A DNA stretch of 39,995 nt, taken from Oceanibium sediminis. GTDB taxonomy: Bacteria > Pseudomonadota > Alphaproteobacteria > Rhodobacterales > Rhodobacteraceae. The translations under genes were made by a program, and so were the position numbers. Below are positions 1 through 8,186 of this stretch, piece by piece. Position 1 is the first letter of the stretch. Every line of letters begins with the position of its first letter. The notes under the pieces are model-generated. The model searched no databases. It was not told where the DNA came from and saw only the letters and a program-made list of their open reading frames with translations. The stretch lies in the NCBI RefSeq assembly GCF_003265325.1, contig NZ_QGNX01000012.1, positions 1 to 39,995 of the forward strand, read 5' to 3'.

Positions 1-1
1 G

Positions 2-85
2 GGCGTGGGCACCACGCCCCGGCGGGCGGGGGGCTCGATGCCCCGCGCCCGCCGCGCCCGGCCCCGGGGCGCAGGGGGGCCGTGA
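2..85 (+). CDS. possible C-terminal tail of ImuB (partial, 5' end outside window)
   Basis: An open frame enters from the window edge and stops at the TGA at 83-85, overlapping the GTG/ATG start of the polymerase gene. In alphaproteobacterial mutagenesis cassettes the Y-family-like protein ImuB usually lies directly upstream of dnaE2, and a short stop/start overlap of this kind is common there. The 27 visible residues are Gly/Arg/Pro-rich and carry no recognisable motif, so the assignment rests on position alone. The other two plus-strand frames are also open here because of the very high GC content. Confidence 0.3.
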   Translation, partial: GVGTTPRRAGGSMPRARRARPRGAGGP

Positions 86-3000
86 TGCGCGCCCTTCCCC
101 CGGGGCCGGTCGAACTGGCCGTGACCACCAACTTCTCGTTCCTGCGCGGTGCCTCCCACGCGGAGGAACTGGTGATGCAGGCCGCGCTGCTCGGCTATGT
201 CGGGATCGCGGTGACGGACCGCAACTCCGTCGCCGGCGTGGTGCGCGCGCATATGGCCGCCAAGGAAGCCGGGATCGCCTTCGCCCCCGGCTGCCGCCTG
301 GTCTTCGCCGACGCCACCCCCGACGTGCTCGCCTGGCCCGAAAGCCGCCGCGGCTGGCAATCCCTGTGCGAGCTGCTGACCCTCGGCAAGCGCCGCGCGC
401 CGAAGGGCGAGTGCCACCTGACGCGCAAGGACCTGATGCGCAACGCCGAGGGCCTGCTGATGGCGCTGGTCCCCGGCCGCTCCGCCCGCGCTGCCACTCT
501 GGCGGCGGCGCTGAAGGCGCTGGAAACCCGCTGGCCCGGGCAGGTTCACCTAGCGCTGGTCCGCCAGCACGGCCCCGGCGACCAGCGCCGCCTCGCCGCG
601 CTCGCCGGTCTTGCAAGCGCCGCGGCTGTCCCGCTGGTCGCCATGGGCGACGTGCTCTACCACGCGCCCGAGCGCCGCCCCCTGCAGGACGTGCTCAGCT
701 GCATCCGCGAGGGCGTGACGCTGGAGCGTGCCGGCACCCTTCTGGAACCCCACGCGGAACGCTACCTGAAACCGGCGGAGGAAACCGCCCGCCTGTTCCG
801 CGACCATCCCGGCACGACGGAGGCCGCGCGGACCCTGTTCCGCCGCATCGGCTTCTCGCTCGACGAACTGAAGCACCAGTACCCCGAGGACCCGGTGTTC
901 GAGGAGCTGGGCGGCATCGCGATGCCAAGCCAGGAAAGCCTGGAGCGCCTGACCCGGATCGGGCTGAAACGCCGCTGGCCCGAGGGCGCGCCGCGCAAGG
1001 TGCAGCGCGCCGTCGCCCATGAGCTCGGCCTGATCCGCAAACTCGACTACGCCTCCTACTTCCTGACCGTCTATGACATCGTGCGCTTCGCCAGGTCGCG
1101 GGGCATCCTGTGCCAGGGGCGCGGCTCCGCCGCCAATTCCGCCGTCTGCTACGCCCTTGGCATCACGGAGGTGGACCCCGCCCGCGTCGACCTGCTTTTC
1201 GAGCGCTTCATCTCGGAAGAACGCGGCGAGCCGCCCGACATCGACGTGGATTTCGAGCATGAGCGCCGCGAGGAGGTGATCCAGTACATCTATCAGAAGT
1301 ACGGCCGAGAGCGCGCGGGCCTGGCCGCCACGGTCATCACCTACCGCGCCAAATCCGCCCTGCGCGAGGTGGGCAAGGTGTTCGGGCTGTCCGACGATGC
1401 GATCACCGCCATCTCGGGCACCAAATGGGGCAGCTGGTCGCGCGAGGTGGACGCCGAGGACGCGCGGCGCGCGGGCCTCGACCCCTCGGACAGGCATCTG
1501 GCGCAGATGCTGGACCTCGCCCAGCAGATCATCGGCTTTCCGCGCCACCTGTCCCAGCATGTGGGCGGCTTCGTGATCACCCGCGACCGCCTGTCCAGCC
1601 TGGTGCCCATCGAGAACGCGGCGATGGAGGAGCGCACCATCGTGGAATGGGACAAAGACGACCTGGAATCGCTCGGCATGCTGAAGATCGACGTGCTCGC
1701 GCTGGGGATGCTGACCTGCCTGCGCAAGGGCTTCGACCTGCTGGCCCGGCACTATGGCCGGTGGGAAACGCTGTCCTCGCTCGAAGACAGGGACGAGGCC
1801 ACCTACGACATGATCTGCCGCGCGGACACGCTGGGCGTGTTCCAGATCGAGAGCCGCGCGCAGATGACCATGCTGCCGCGCCTTCGCCCCCGCTGCTACT
1901 ACGACCTGGTGATCGAGGTCGCCATCGTGCGCCCCGGCCCGATCCAGGGCGACATGGTCCACCCCTACCTGCGCCGCCGCCAGGGAAAGGAGCCGGTGGT
2001 CTTCCCGAAGGACGAGCTGCGCCAGGTGCTGGGCAAGACCCTGGGCGTGCCCCTGTTCCAGGAGCAGGCGATGAACATCGCCATCGTCGCCGCCGGCTTC
2101 CCCCCGGGCGAGGCGGACAAGCTGCGCCGCGCCATGGCCACCTTCCGCCGGGTCGGCACGATCCACAGCTTCCAGAAACGCATGGTCGAAGGCATGGTCG
2201 CCAACGGCTACGAGCGCGACTTCGCCGAGCATTGCTTCCGGCAGATCGAGGGCTTCGGCGAATACGGCTTCCCCGAAAGCCACGCGGCCAGCTTCGCGCT
2301 GCTGGTCTATGTCTCGTGCTGGATGAAGGCGCATTACCCGGACGTGTTCTGCGCCGCGATCCTGAACTCCCAGCCCATGGGTTTCTACGCCCCCGCGCAG
2401 CTGATCCGCGACGCGCGCGAACACGGGGTGGAGGTGCGCGACGTGGACATCAACCACTCGGAATGGGCCACCACGCTGGAACCCGACGCAACGCCCCACC
2501 CGGTGGCCATGGCGCATCAGCAGCTCGTGGGCACGATGAAGAACAGCCACGCCGTGCGCCTCGGCCTGCAAAGGGTGAAGGGCTTCCGGGAGGAGGACGC
2601 GAACCGCCTCGTGGCGCGGCGCAACCGGGGCTATGACAGCCTGCGCGACCTCTGGCTGCGCTCAGGGTTGAACCGCGCCGCGATCGAGCTGCTGGCCGAG
2701 GCGGACGCCTTCCGCTCGCTCGGGCTGGACCGGCGCGCGGCCCTTTGGGCGGCGCGCGCACTGGACCCGCTGGGCTCGGCAGAACGCCTGCCGCTGTTCG
2801 CCACCAACCGCGACGTGGAGTTGCAGCGCGAGGCCGAGGTGGCCCTGCCCCCGATGCCGCTCGGCGAACAGGTGATCGCGGATTACCAAAGCCTGAGCTA
2901 CTCGCTGAAGGCGCACCCGGTGTCCTTCCTGCGCCCGCGCCTTGCGCGCAACCGCTTCGTGCAGGCAGAGGCGTTGCAGCGGATACGCTCGGGCACCATC

Positions 3001-3447
3001 GTGCAGGTGGCCGGGCTGGTGCTGGTGCGCCAGCGCCCCGGCACCGCCAAGGGCGTGGTCTTCGAAACGCTGGAGGATGAGACCGGCGTCGCCAACATCA
3101 TCGTCTGGCCCAAGGTGTTCGAGGCTTATCGCGCGCTGGTCCTCGGCGCGCGCTGCGTGGGGGTGCGGGGCAAGCTGCAAAGCCAGGAAGGCGTGATCCA
3201 CGTGGTCGCCGAGCGGCTGGTGGACCTGACCCCGCTGATGCAGCAGATCTCGGACCAGGACCTGGGCAACGGCGCGCTGGCCAACGCGGACGAGGTGCGC
3301 CGCCCGGTGGACGACCAGCGCATGAAACCGAAGCCCGGCGGCTCCCTCGCGCGGCTTCTGGCGGAGGTGCCGGAGCTGCGCCAGGATCTGAACGCAAAAG
3401 CGGCCCATGCGGGCAGCGCCCTGCCAAAGGGACGCAACTTCCACTGA
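82..3447 (+). CDS. dnaE2: error-prone DNA polymerase DnaE2 (ImuC)
   Basis: DNA polymerase III alpha-family subunit of the DnaE2/ImuC type, which works with ImuA and ImuB in damage-induced translesion synthesis. At 1121 residues it has the family's usual length. The N-terminal PHP domain begins around residue 11 (TTNFSFLRGASHAEEL). The palm has CQGRGSAANSA near 343 and the catalytic aspartate motif PPDIDVDFEHER near 383-394. A helix-hairpin-helix region follows, then a C-terminal OB fold around 970-1055 (VQVAGLVLVRQRPGTAKG). GTG at 82 is followed at once by ATG at 85, and either may be used. It probably belongs to an imuA-imuB-dnaE2 cassette whose first genes lie outside the window. No LexA box can be assessed because the cassette promoter is not included. 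Confidence 0.95.
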   Translation: MMRALPPGPVELAVTTNFSFLRGASHAEELVMQAALLGYVGIAVTDRNSVAGVVRAHMAAKEAGIAFAPGCRLVFADATPDVLAWPESRRGWQSLCELLTLGKRRAPKGECHLTRKDLMRNAEGLLMALVPGRSARAATLAAALKALETRWPGQVHLALVRQHGPGDQRRLAALAGLASAAAVPLVAMGDVLYHAPERRPLQDVLSCIREGVTLERAGTLLEPHAERYLKPAEETARLFRDHPGTTEAARTLFRRIGFSLDELKHQYPEDPVFEELGGIAMPSQESLERLTRIGLKRRWPEGAPRKVQRAVAHELGLIRKLDYASYFLTVYDIVRFARSRGILCQGRGSAANSAVCYALGITEVDPARVDLLFERFISEERGEPPDIDVDFEHERREEVIQYIYQKYGRERAGLAATVITYRAKSALREVGKVFGLSDDAITAISGTKWGSWSREVDAEDARRAGLDPSDRHLAQMLDLAQQIIGFPRHLSQHVGGFVITRDRLSSLVPIENAAMEERTIVEWDKDDLESLGMLKIDVLALGMLTCLRKGFDLLARHYGRWETLSSLEDRDEATYDMICRADTLGVFQIESRAQMTMLPRLRPRCYYDLVIEVAIVRPGPIQGDMVHPYLRRRQGKEPVVFPKDELRQVLGKTLGVPLFQEQAMNIAIVAAGFPPGEADKLRRAMATFRRVGTIHSFQKRMVEGMVANGYERDFAEHCFRQIEGFGEYGFPESHAASFALLVYVSCWMKAHYPDVFCAAILNSQPMGFYAPAQLIRDAREHGVEVRDVDINHSEWATTLEPDATPHPVAMAHQQLVGTMKNSHAVRLGLQRVKGFREEDANRLVARRNRGYDSLRDLWLRSGLNRAAIELLAEADAFRSLGLDRRAALWAARALDPLGSAERLPLFATNRDVELQREAEVALPPMPLGEQVIADYQSLSYSLKAHPVSFLRPRLARNRFVQAEALQRIRSGTIVQVAGLVLVRQRPGTAKGVVFETLEDETGVANIIVWPKVFEAYRALVLGARCVGVRGKLQSQEGVIHVVAERLVDLTPLMQQISDQDLGNGALANADEVRRPVDDQRMKPKPGGSLARLLAEVPELRQDLNAKAAHAGSALPKGRNFH

Positions 3448-3457
3448 AGGCGGGGGC

Positions 3458-4150
3458 CTAGGGCTCCTCCCGGTCGAAGGAAACGCGCCCCTCCAGCACA
3501 TCGCGCAGGTAGCTGCAGCCATCCGGCTGAGCGCTGAAGTGGGACCAGACCCGGGCGGCGAAAAGGTCGGGGGCAAACATCAGGATGACGCCACTCAACT
3601 GCTCCGGCGCGACGGGTTCAACCAAACCGGCGCGCTGCTCGAAAGCCGCCCGGTCCCCGGCCTCCATTGCAAGGATCTGCAAGGCATAGGCCACATATTC
3701 ACCGGCGGTCACGCAATTGCCGGACGAACAGGGAAATCCGTTCGCCACCGCATGGGCGAATTCATGCGCCACGATGCTGGCAAAGAACCCTTCCTCGTCC
3801 AAGCCCGCGAAAACGCTGTCGTTTCCGAGGCGTTCGTCCATAATTGCGGGCGGAAGCACTTCGATCAGGTTGTCATCGGAATGGAACAGGCCGACGCAAC
3901 CCGGCACCAGATCATCAGTCACCGTGATCGTGACATGCGCCTCGGGCAATGGAATGTCACAGTGGTTCACAACCTCCTGCGCGGTGGCCGCCGCCCGGCA
4001 GACCTGATCGCGCAACGACTGGGTTTGCGCGTTGACCGTGACACCGCCCCCCGCGCAAAGAGCTGTCTGGGCCCACCCTGCCGAGGGCGCGGGCAGACAC
4101 AGGCACAAGGCAAGGAACAAGGCCGCCCGCTGACGTTGCAATCGATGCAT
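3458..4150 (-). CDS. secreted HExxH zinc metallopeptidase-like protein
   Basis: Predicted exported protein of about 230 residues. Starting at the ATG at 4148-4150 gives a classical signal peptide: basic MHRLQRQR, a hydrophobic stretch, then a likely cleavage after GWAQ near residue 28. The mature part has HEFAH at about 129-133, the zinc-binding HExxH signature, with a Glu in TAGEY about 18 residues further on that could be the third ligand as in gluzincins. Six or so cysteines in the mature chain suggest disulfides and a periplasmic or extracellular location. It resembles small uncharacterised peptidase-like proteins of Rhodobacterales, but the substrate is unknown. It is convergent with dnaE2, with only 10 bases between the stops. 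An upstream start at 4210 is possible but would bury the signal peptide. Confidence 0.75.
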   Translation of the reverse strand: MHRLQRQRAALFLALCLCLPAPSAGWAQTALCAGGGVTVNAQTQSLRDQVCRAAATAQEVVNHCDIPLPEAHVTITVTDDLVPGCVGLFHSDDNLIEVLPPAIMDERLGNDSVFAGLDEEGFFASIVAHEFAHAVANGFPCSSGNCVTAGEYVAYALQILAMEAGDRAAFEQRAGLVEPVAPEQLSGVILMFAPDLFAARVWSHFSAQPDGCSYLRDVLEGRVSFDREEP

Positions 4151-4262
4151 GGTGCGCGCCCCAACTGTGACGTGTTGCTTCAGTATCGGCCCTGCCCCGC
4201 AATGTTTCAAGTCGCGCGGCGGGCAGCTTTACCCGGCCATCGCGAAGTGGCATCTCATACCG

Positions 4263-4961
4263 ATGCAGGAGGCCGACCTTTACCCCCCCGTGAAAGCCTA
4301 TCTCGAAGCCCAGGGCTACGAGGTGAAGGCCGAGATCGGCGATTGCGACGTGATGGCCCGGCGCGGCGACGAGCCGCCGGTGATCGTGGAACTGAAGCTG
4401 ACCTTCAGCCTGTCGCTGATCCTGCAAGGGGTCGCGCGCCAGGCCCTGTTCGAGCATGTCTACCTGGCGGTGCCGGTCTCGTCCGAGCGCGGCTGGGCCC
4501 TGCGCTACAAGGACGTGACGCGCCTCTGCCGCCGCCTTGGCCTGGGGCTTCTTGCGGTGCGCACCGGCCCCAGCCCGGCGGTGGAGGCGCATCTTGATCC
4601 CGGCCCCTACGCGCCCCGCCGGAACGCCGCGAAACAGGGCCGCCTGCTGCGCGAGTTCGAGCGCCGGGTGGGCGACCCGAACACCGGGGGCACCACGCGC
4701 ACCAAGCGCATCACCGCCTATCGACAGGACGCCCTGCGCTGCGCCCATCACCTGAACGCGAACGGCCCGAGCCGCCCCGTGGAGGTGGCGCGCGCCACCG
4801 GGGTCGGGCGCGCGGCGCCGCTGATGCGGGCGGATCACTACGGCTGGTTCGAACGTGTCGCGCGGGGCGTCTACCGGATCACCCCCGCGGGGCAACGCGG
4901 GCTGGAAGATTACGCCGAAACCCTGGCCGAGCTGGCCACGGCCCTGCCGCCGGATCCTTGA
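4263..4961 (+). CDS. DUF2161 family protein, PD-(D/E)XK nuclease fold
   Basis: A 232-residue protein beginning MQEADLYPPVKAYLEAQGYE, matching the DUF2161 family common in alphaproteobacteria and annotated as a putative PD-(D/E)XK phosphodiesterase. The nuclease-like core is visible early: D29 in the GDCDVMAR strand, then E43-L-K45 in VIVELKL, the expected D...ExK arrangement. The C-terminal third (ARATGVGRAAPLMRADHYGW) looks like a small winged-helix segment that could bind DNA. ATG at 4263 was chosen because family proteins begin just before this motif. The frame is open further upstream to 4149, but that part is not protein-like. Divergent from the metallopeptidase gene. The biological role is not established. 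Confidence 0.8.
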   Translation: MQEADLYPPVKAYLEAQGYEVKAEIGDCDVMARRGDEPPVIVELKLTFSLSLILQGVARQALFEHVYLAVPVSSERGWALRYKDVTRLCRRLGLGLLAVRTGPSPAVEAHLDPGPYAPRRNAAKQGRLLREFERRVGDPNTGGTTRTKRITAYRQDALRCAHHLNANGPSRPVEVARATGVGRAAPLMRADHYGWFERVARGVYRITPAGQRGLEDYAETLAELATALPPDP

Positions 4962-5076
4962 TCCGCTGAGGGGCGGGACGTCCGCGCGTATCTTTCAGGA
5001 AAGGCAGCACGGCGTAACGCGCCCGCTGCGGGGGGCAAGGCCCCTTGGCCGCGCATCGGTCAACCGGCGCGGAAAG

Positions 5077-5113
5077 GCGCGCCCCCGGACGCAGATACCG
5101 TCAGGGGGCGCGC
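5077..5113 (-). terminator. inverted repeat, likely terminator of rhlE
   Basis: Perfect 10-base arms (gcgcgccccc at 5077-5086, gggggcgcgc at 5104-5113) enclose a 17-base loop just downstream of the helicase stop. On the minus strand the stem is followed by a short pyrimidine run (ctttcc). The T-run is weak, so termination efficiency is uncertain. Confidence 0.5.
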
Positions 5114-5124
5114 AGAGAGAGAGA

Positions 5125-6396
5125 TCAGGCCGCCAGGCGTGCCTTGCCGCCCGAGCCGCGACGCGGCCGGCGGCGTTTGCCGCCATTGCCGCCACCGGGC
5201 TTCGCCCCGCCACGCTGGCCCTGCCCTTTCGGGGCACCGCCGCCGCGTTTGGGCTGGGGCTGGGGGGCCCAGGCGCTGCCGCTGGCGACGGGGATGCTCA
5301 TGCCCATGGTCTTTTCGATGTCCCAGAGCTGCTCCATCTCGGTCGCACAGCAGAAGGCGACGGCACGCCCCTCGGCCCCGGCACGCGCGGTGCGCCCGAT
5401 ACGGTGCACGTAGTTGTCCGGCACGTTGGGCAGATCGAAGTTGTAGACGTGCAGCACGTCGGGAATGTCGATCCCGCGCGCGGCCACATCCGTGGCGACC
5501 AGGATCGGCGTGCTGCCGTCGCGGAACGCCGACAGGCTGCGCTCGCGCTGGCCCTGGCTCTTGTTGCCGTGGATCGAGGTGGCCCGCAGCCCGCCGGCAA
5601 CAATCTGCTTCATCAGCCGCTCCGCACCGTGCTTGGTGCGGCAGAACACGAGGGCGCGCTCATTCGGGGCCTTTTCCAGCATCTCGCGCAGAAGCGCGCC
5701 CTTCTGGCCCTGCTCGACGTAATGGAGCGTCTGGGTGATCTTGTCCGCCACCTTGCCCGGGGGGCTGACCTCGACCCGGATCGGATCCTTGAGGTAGGTC
5801 CCCGCCAGTTCCGCCATCAGCTTGGGCATCGTGGCCGAGAACAGCAGCGTCTGGCGCTTGGCCGGCAGCAGTGCCGCGATCTTGCGCAGCGCGTGGATGA
5901 AGCCCATGTCGAGCATCTGGTCCGCCTCGTCCAGCACCAGGTACTGGGTCTCGGCCAGGGACAGCGAGCGCCGGTCCAGCAGGTCGATCAGCCGGCCGGG
6001 CGTGGCGACCAGGATGTCGGTGCCCTTCTCCAACCGCTTGACCTGCATGTTGATGGACGCACCGCCCACCACGAGGCCCACCTTCAGCGGCGAGCGGCGG
6101 GTGAAGACCGACAGCGTGTCGGCGATCTGCTTGGCCAGTTCGCGCGTCGGCGCAAGGATCAGGCCGCGCACGCTGCGCGGGGCGGGCTTCGCGCCCGCCT
6201 TCACCAGCTTGTGGATCAGCGGCAGGCCGAAGGCCGCCGTCTTGCCGGTGCCGGTTTGCGCCAGCCCCATCAGGTCACGCCCCTCCAGCACATGCGGGAT
6301 CGCCTGCGCCTGGATCGGGGTGGGGGTGTCAAAGCCCTCGGCTTCGAGGGTATTCAGAAGGCTGTCGCTCAGCCCGAGGTCGTTAAAAGTCGTCAA
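5125..6396 (-). CDS. rhlE: DEAD-box ATP-dependent RNA helicase (RhlE type)
   Basis: A 423-residue RNA helicase that unwinds RNA duplexes in ribosome assembly or mRNA turnover. Motifs in order: Q-motif region (FDTPTPIQAQAIP, about 22-34), Walker A AQTGTGKT (about 46-53), PTRELAKQI (motif Ia), TPGRLIDLL (Ib), DEAD (motif II, about 156), SAT (motif III, about 190), VATDVAARGID (V) and HRIGRTARAG (VI). The tail after about 370 is Gly/Arg/Lys-rich (PKRGGGAPKGQGQRGG), an RNA-binding extension typical of RhlE. The start is a TTG at 6394-6396 with AAAGG upstream. A nearby ATG at 6400 reads only ATG-ACT-TGA. It appears to be monocistronic. Confidence 0.93.
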   Translation of the reverse strand: MTTFNDLGLSDSLLNTLEAEGFDTPTPIQAQAIPHVLEGRDLMGLAQTGTGKTAAFGLPLIHKLVKAGAKPAPRSVRGLILAPTRELAKQIADTLSVFTRRSPLKVGLVVGGASINMQVKRLEKGTDILVATPGRLIDLLDRRSLSLAETQYLVLDEADQMLDMGFIHALRKIAALLPAKRQTLLFSATMPKLMAELAGTYLKDPIRVEVSPPGKVADKITQTLHYVEQGQKGALLREMLEKAPNERALVFCRTKHGAERLMKQIVAGGLRATSIHGNKSQGQRERSLSAFRDGSTPILVATDVAARGIDIPDVLHVYNFDLPNVPDNYVHRIGRTARAGAEGRAVAFCCATEMEQLWDIEKTMGMSIPVASGSAWAPQPQPKRGGGAPKGQGQRGGAKPGGGNGGKRRRPRRGSGGKARLAA

Positions 6397-6711
6397 GTCA
6401 TTGCCTTTCAGAGGCGCCGCGGGTCAGTCCGCGCGCCAAACCCCACGCGGACAGGGCGCCGGCACGGTGCCGGACACCCCCGCATGGGGCAATCAGTGGT
6501 TGCGACAAACGCCCTTCCAGCGCGGGCCGAATGCCCGGTGGCGGCGCTGCCGTCGACCCCTGCGTGATTGGGAGGTCCTCAAGGTCGGTGCCGTGGAAAC
6601 AGCACGCTCTGCGGGAGTGGTCGGCGGCGCTTCTTGCGCCGGGCCGAACTGTCCACTCACGCGGCAGATCACCCTCAGGTGTCAGGCATATGCGCCCGAA
6701 CGCGGGACAAG
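6397..6711. other. gap between rhlE and the sodium channel gene
   Basis: About 315 bases without a supportable gene. It carries the rhlE leader on the minus strand, with the AAAGG ribosome-binding site near 6407-6411. It also has a short GC-rich hairpin (ccggca/tgccgg, near 6453-6467) that lacks a T-run. I see no convincing promoter. Confidence 0.4.
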
Positions 6712-7506
6712 TCAACCGCCCCCGGGCGATTGCCGCAGCGCTGCGACTTCCGCGCGCAGGGCGCGGACCTCGCGCAGGATGGTTTCCGTCTCACGCTGCA
6801 GGGCGTCGCGCTCGCCCCGCGCCTCGGCCTCGTGCTCGGACTGCATCGCGTCGACGATGACACCGATGAACAGGTTCAGCACCGTGAAGGCGGTGGCGAT
6901 GATGAACGGCAGGAACAGCATCCACGCGAGCGGGTACACCTCCATCACCGGGCGCACGATGCCCATGGACCAGCTTTCCAGCGTCATCACCTGAAACAAC
7001 GTGTAGGCCGAGGCGGCGAGCGTGCCGAACCACTCGGGGAAACTGTCCCCGAACAGCTTGGTCGAAATGACCGCCGTCACGTAGAAGATCAGCACCAGCA
7101 GCATAAGGATCGAGCCCATGCCCGGCAACGCCTCCAGCAGCCCCGCCACGACCCGGCGCATGGCCTTGACGGTGGAGATCACGCGCAGCACCCGCAGGAT
7201 GCGGAAGGCGCGCAGCACCGACAGCGGGCCGCTCGCCGGCAGCAACGCCACCCCCACGATCACGAAGTCGAAGATCCGCCAGGGATCGCGCCAGAAGCCG
7301 CGCGGGTCCGCCACCAGCCTTGCCGCGATCTCGGCCACGAAGATCCATAGGACAGCCGTGTCGATCGCCGTCAGCACGCCGCCGAAAGCCGCCATGGCCC
7401 GGTCGCTCGTCTCCAGCCCCAGGGTGATGGCGTTGAGGAATATCAGCGCCAGGATCAGCTGTTCGAAACGCGGGTCTGCCAGAAGGCGTTGCAGTGACTG
7501 GCGCAT
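6712..7506 (-). CDS. bacterial voltage-gated sodium channel (NaChBac/BacNav family)
   Basis: One-domain six-helix cation channel of 264 residues that assembles as a tetramer in the inner membrane. S1 to S3 occupy about 15-95. S4 carries four arginines at three-residue spacing (R99, R102, R105, R108 in LRAFRILRVLRV). The pore loop has the filter TLESWSM at 175-181, of the Nav type with a glutamate ring. S6 is about 192-219, and a charged heptad-like tail (222-259, EHEAEARGERDALQRETE) fits the known C-terminal coiled-coil bundle. ATG at 7504-7506 begins MRQSLQRLLADPRFEQ directly before S1. The frame is open to 7728, but that extension is not credible. Such channels occur in marine bacteria and have been linked to motility and pH homeostasis. 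The role here is inferred. Confidence 0.9.
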   Translation of the reverse strand: MRQSLQRLLADPRFEQLILALIFLNAITLGLETSDRAMAAFGGVLTAIDTAVLWIFVAEIAARLVADPRGFWRDPWRIFDFVIVGVALLPASGPLSVLRAFRILRVLRVISTVKAMRRVVAGLLEALPGMGSILMLLVLIFYVTAVISTKLFGDSFPEWFGTLAASAYTLFQVMTLESWSMGIVRPVMEVYPLAWMLFLPFIIATAFTVLNLFIGVIVDAMQSEHEAEARGERDALQRETETILREVRALRAEVAALRQSPGGG

Positions 7507-7599
7507 GGTGGCCGCACCCTTTCCAATATGATGCGTGCTTGCCGCCACCCGATGGGGGGCTACGAACACGGGAACAAGTTTCAATGGCGGGCCCCGGAC

Positions 7600-8012
7600 A
7601 TGACCACGATCAGAACCACCCACGTCGGCGCGTTGCCCCGCACGCAGGCGGTGGTCGATTTCCTCTTCGCGCGCGAACGCGGGGAACCCTGTGACCCGGC
7701 CGCATTCAGTGCCGCAATGCGCGCCCATGTGGATGATCTGGTGGCCAGGAAGGTCGCCGCCGGTATGGACATAGTCCCTGACGGGGAAACCTCCAAGATC
7801 TCATATGCGACTTATGTGAAGGACCGTTACACCGGGTTCTCGGGGGACGGTCCGCGCGGACGAGATCCCAGGGGAACGGCGCCCGTGCGCCGCGAGGATT
7901 GATGCGGCGACGCCTTTCGTGGAGCATCCGAAGCTGCTCGCCGAGCGGCTTTGGCGGGTCGTGGATATCGCCGGGAAGAAGCTGCGCAGCCTGGCCGAGG
8001 GGCCGCGCTGGT
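7600..8012 (+). pseudogene. remnant of a MetE-like (cobalamin-independent methionine synthase II family) gene
   Basis: The first fragment (7600-7902) begins MTTIRTTHVGALPRTQAVVD and continues through DIVPDGETSKISYATYVKDRYTGF, the N-terminus of the MetE C-terminal-domain-like family, normally about 370 residues. After roughly 85 matching residues the similarity is lost. A second fragment in another frame (about 7910-8012) reads FVEHPKLLAERLWRVVDIAG followed by LRSLAEGPRW, which resembles the family's C-terminus. The middle two-thirds, including zinc-binding residues, is missing and the frame is shifted, so this is a deletion-bearing pseudogene. The family comparison is from memory, not an alignment. 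Confidence 0.75.
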
Positions 8013-8046
8013 TCCGGCCTGAGCCGAGTGGTTGCCGCGGGCGGGA

Positions 8047-8093
8047 ACGAGGGGCCAGCCCCTCGTGCTCCCCGGGATATTTCTGGACTTTGG
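8047..8093 (+). repeat. hairpin plus 'ctccccgggatattt' element
   Basis: Perfect 9-base arms (acgaggggc at 8047-8055, gcccctcgt at 8058-8066) are followed by gctccccgggatatttctgg. This looks like a short intergenic repeat I associate with Rhodobacteraceae genomes. Its copy number here cannot be tested from one window. It lies between the MetE remnant and the 3' end of tolB. Confidence 0.4.
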
Positions 8094-8186
8094 AAGGGGG
8101 CCGCGCGCGCCACGCCCGGGGGGTTGGGGGCTCGCCTGTGAACCGGTCCCGGGGAACGTCTTGCGCCCGCAGGGCGCGCCGCTGCG

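Noticed and set aside
550-2571. 673-residue open frame on the minus strand inside dnaE2
   Set aside because: High-GC antisense shadow of dnaE2; composition is His/Ala/Arg-rich with no domain, while the plus frame has all polymerase motifs.
4855-6567. 570-residue plus-strand frame over rhlE
   Set aside because: Antisense to the helicase motifs; composition typical of GC-driven shadow frames.
8163-8177. gcgccc/gggcgc hairpin downstream of tolB
   Set aside because: No T-run on the minus strand, so not called a terminator.
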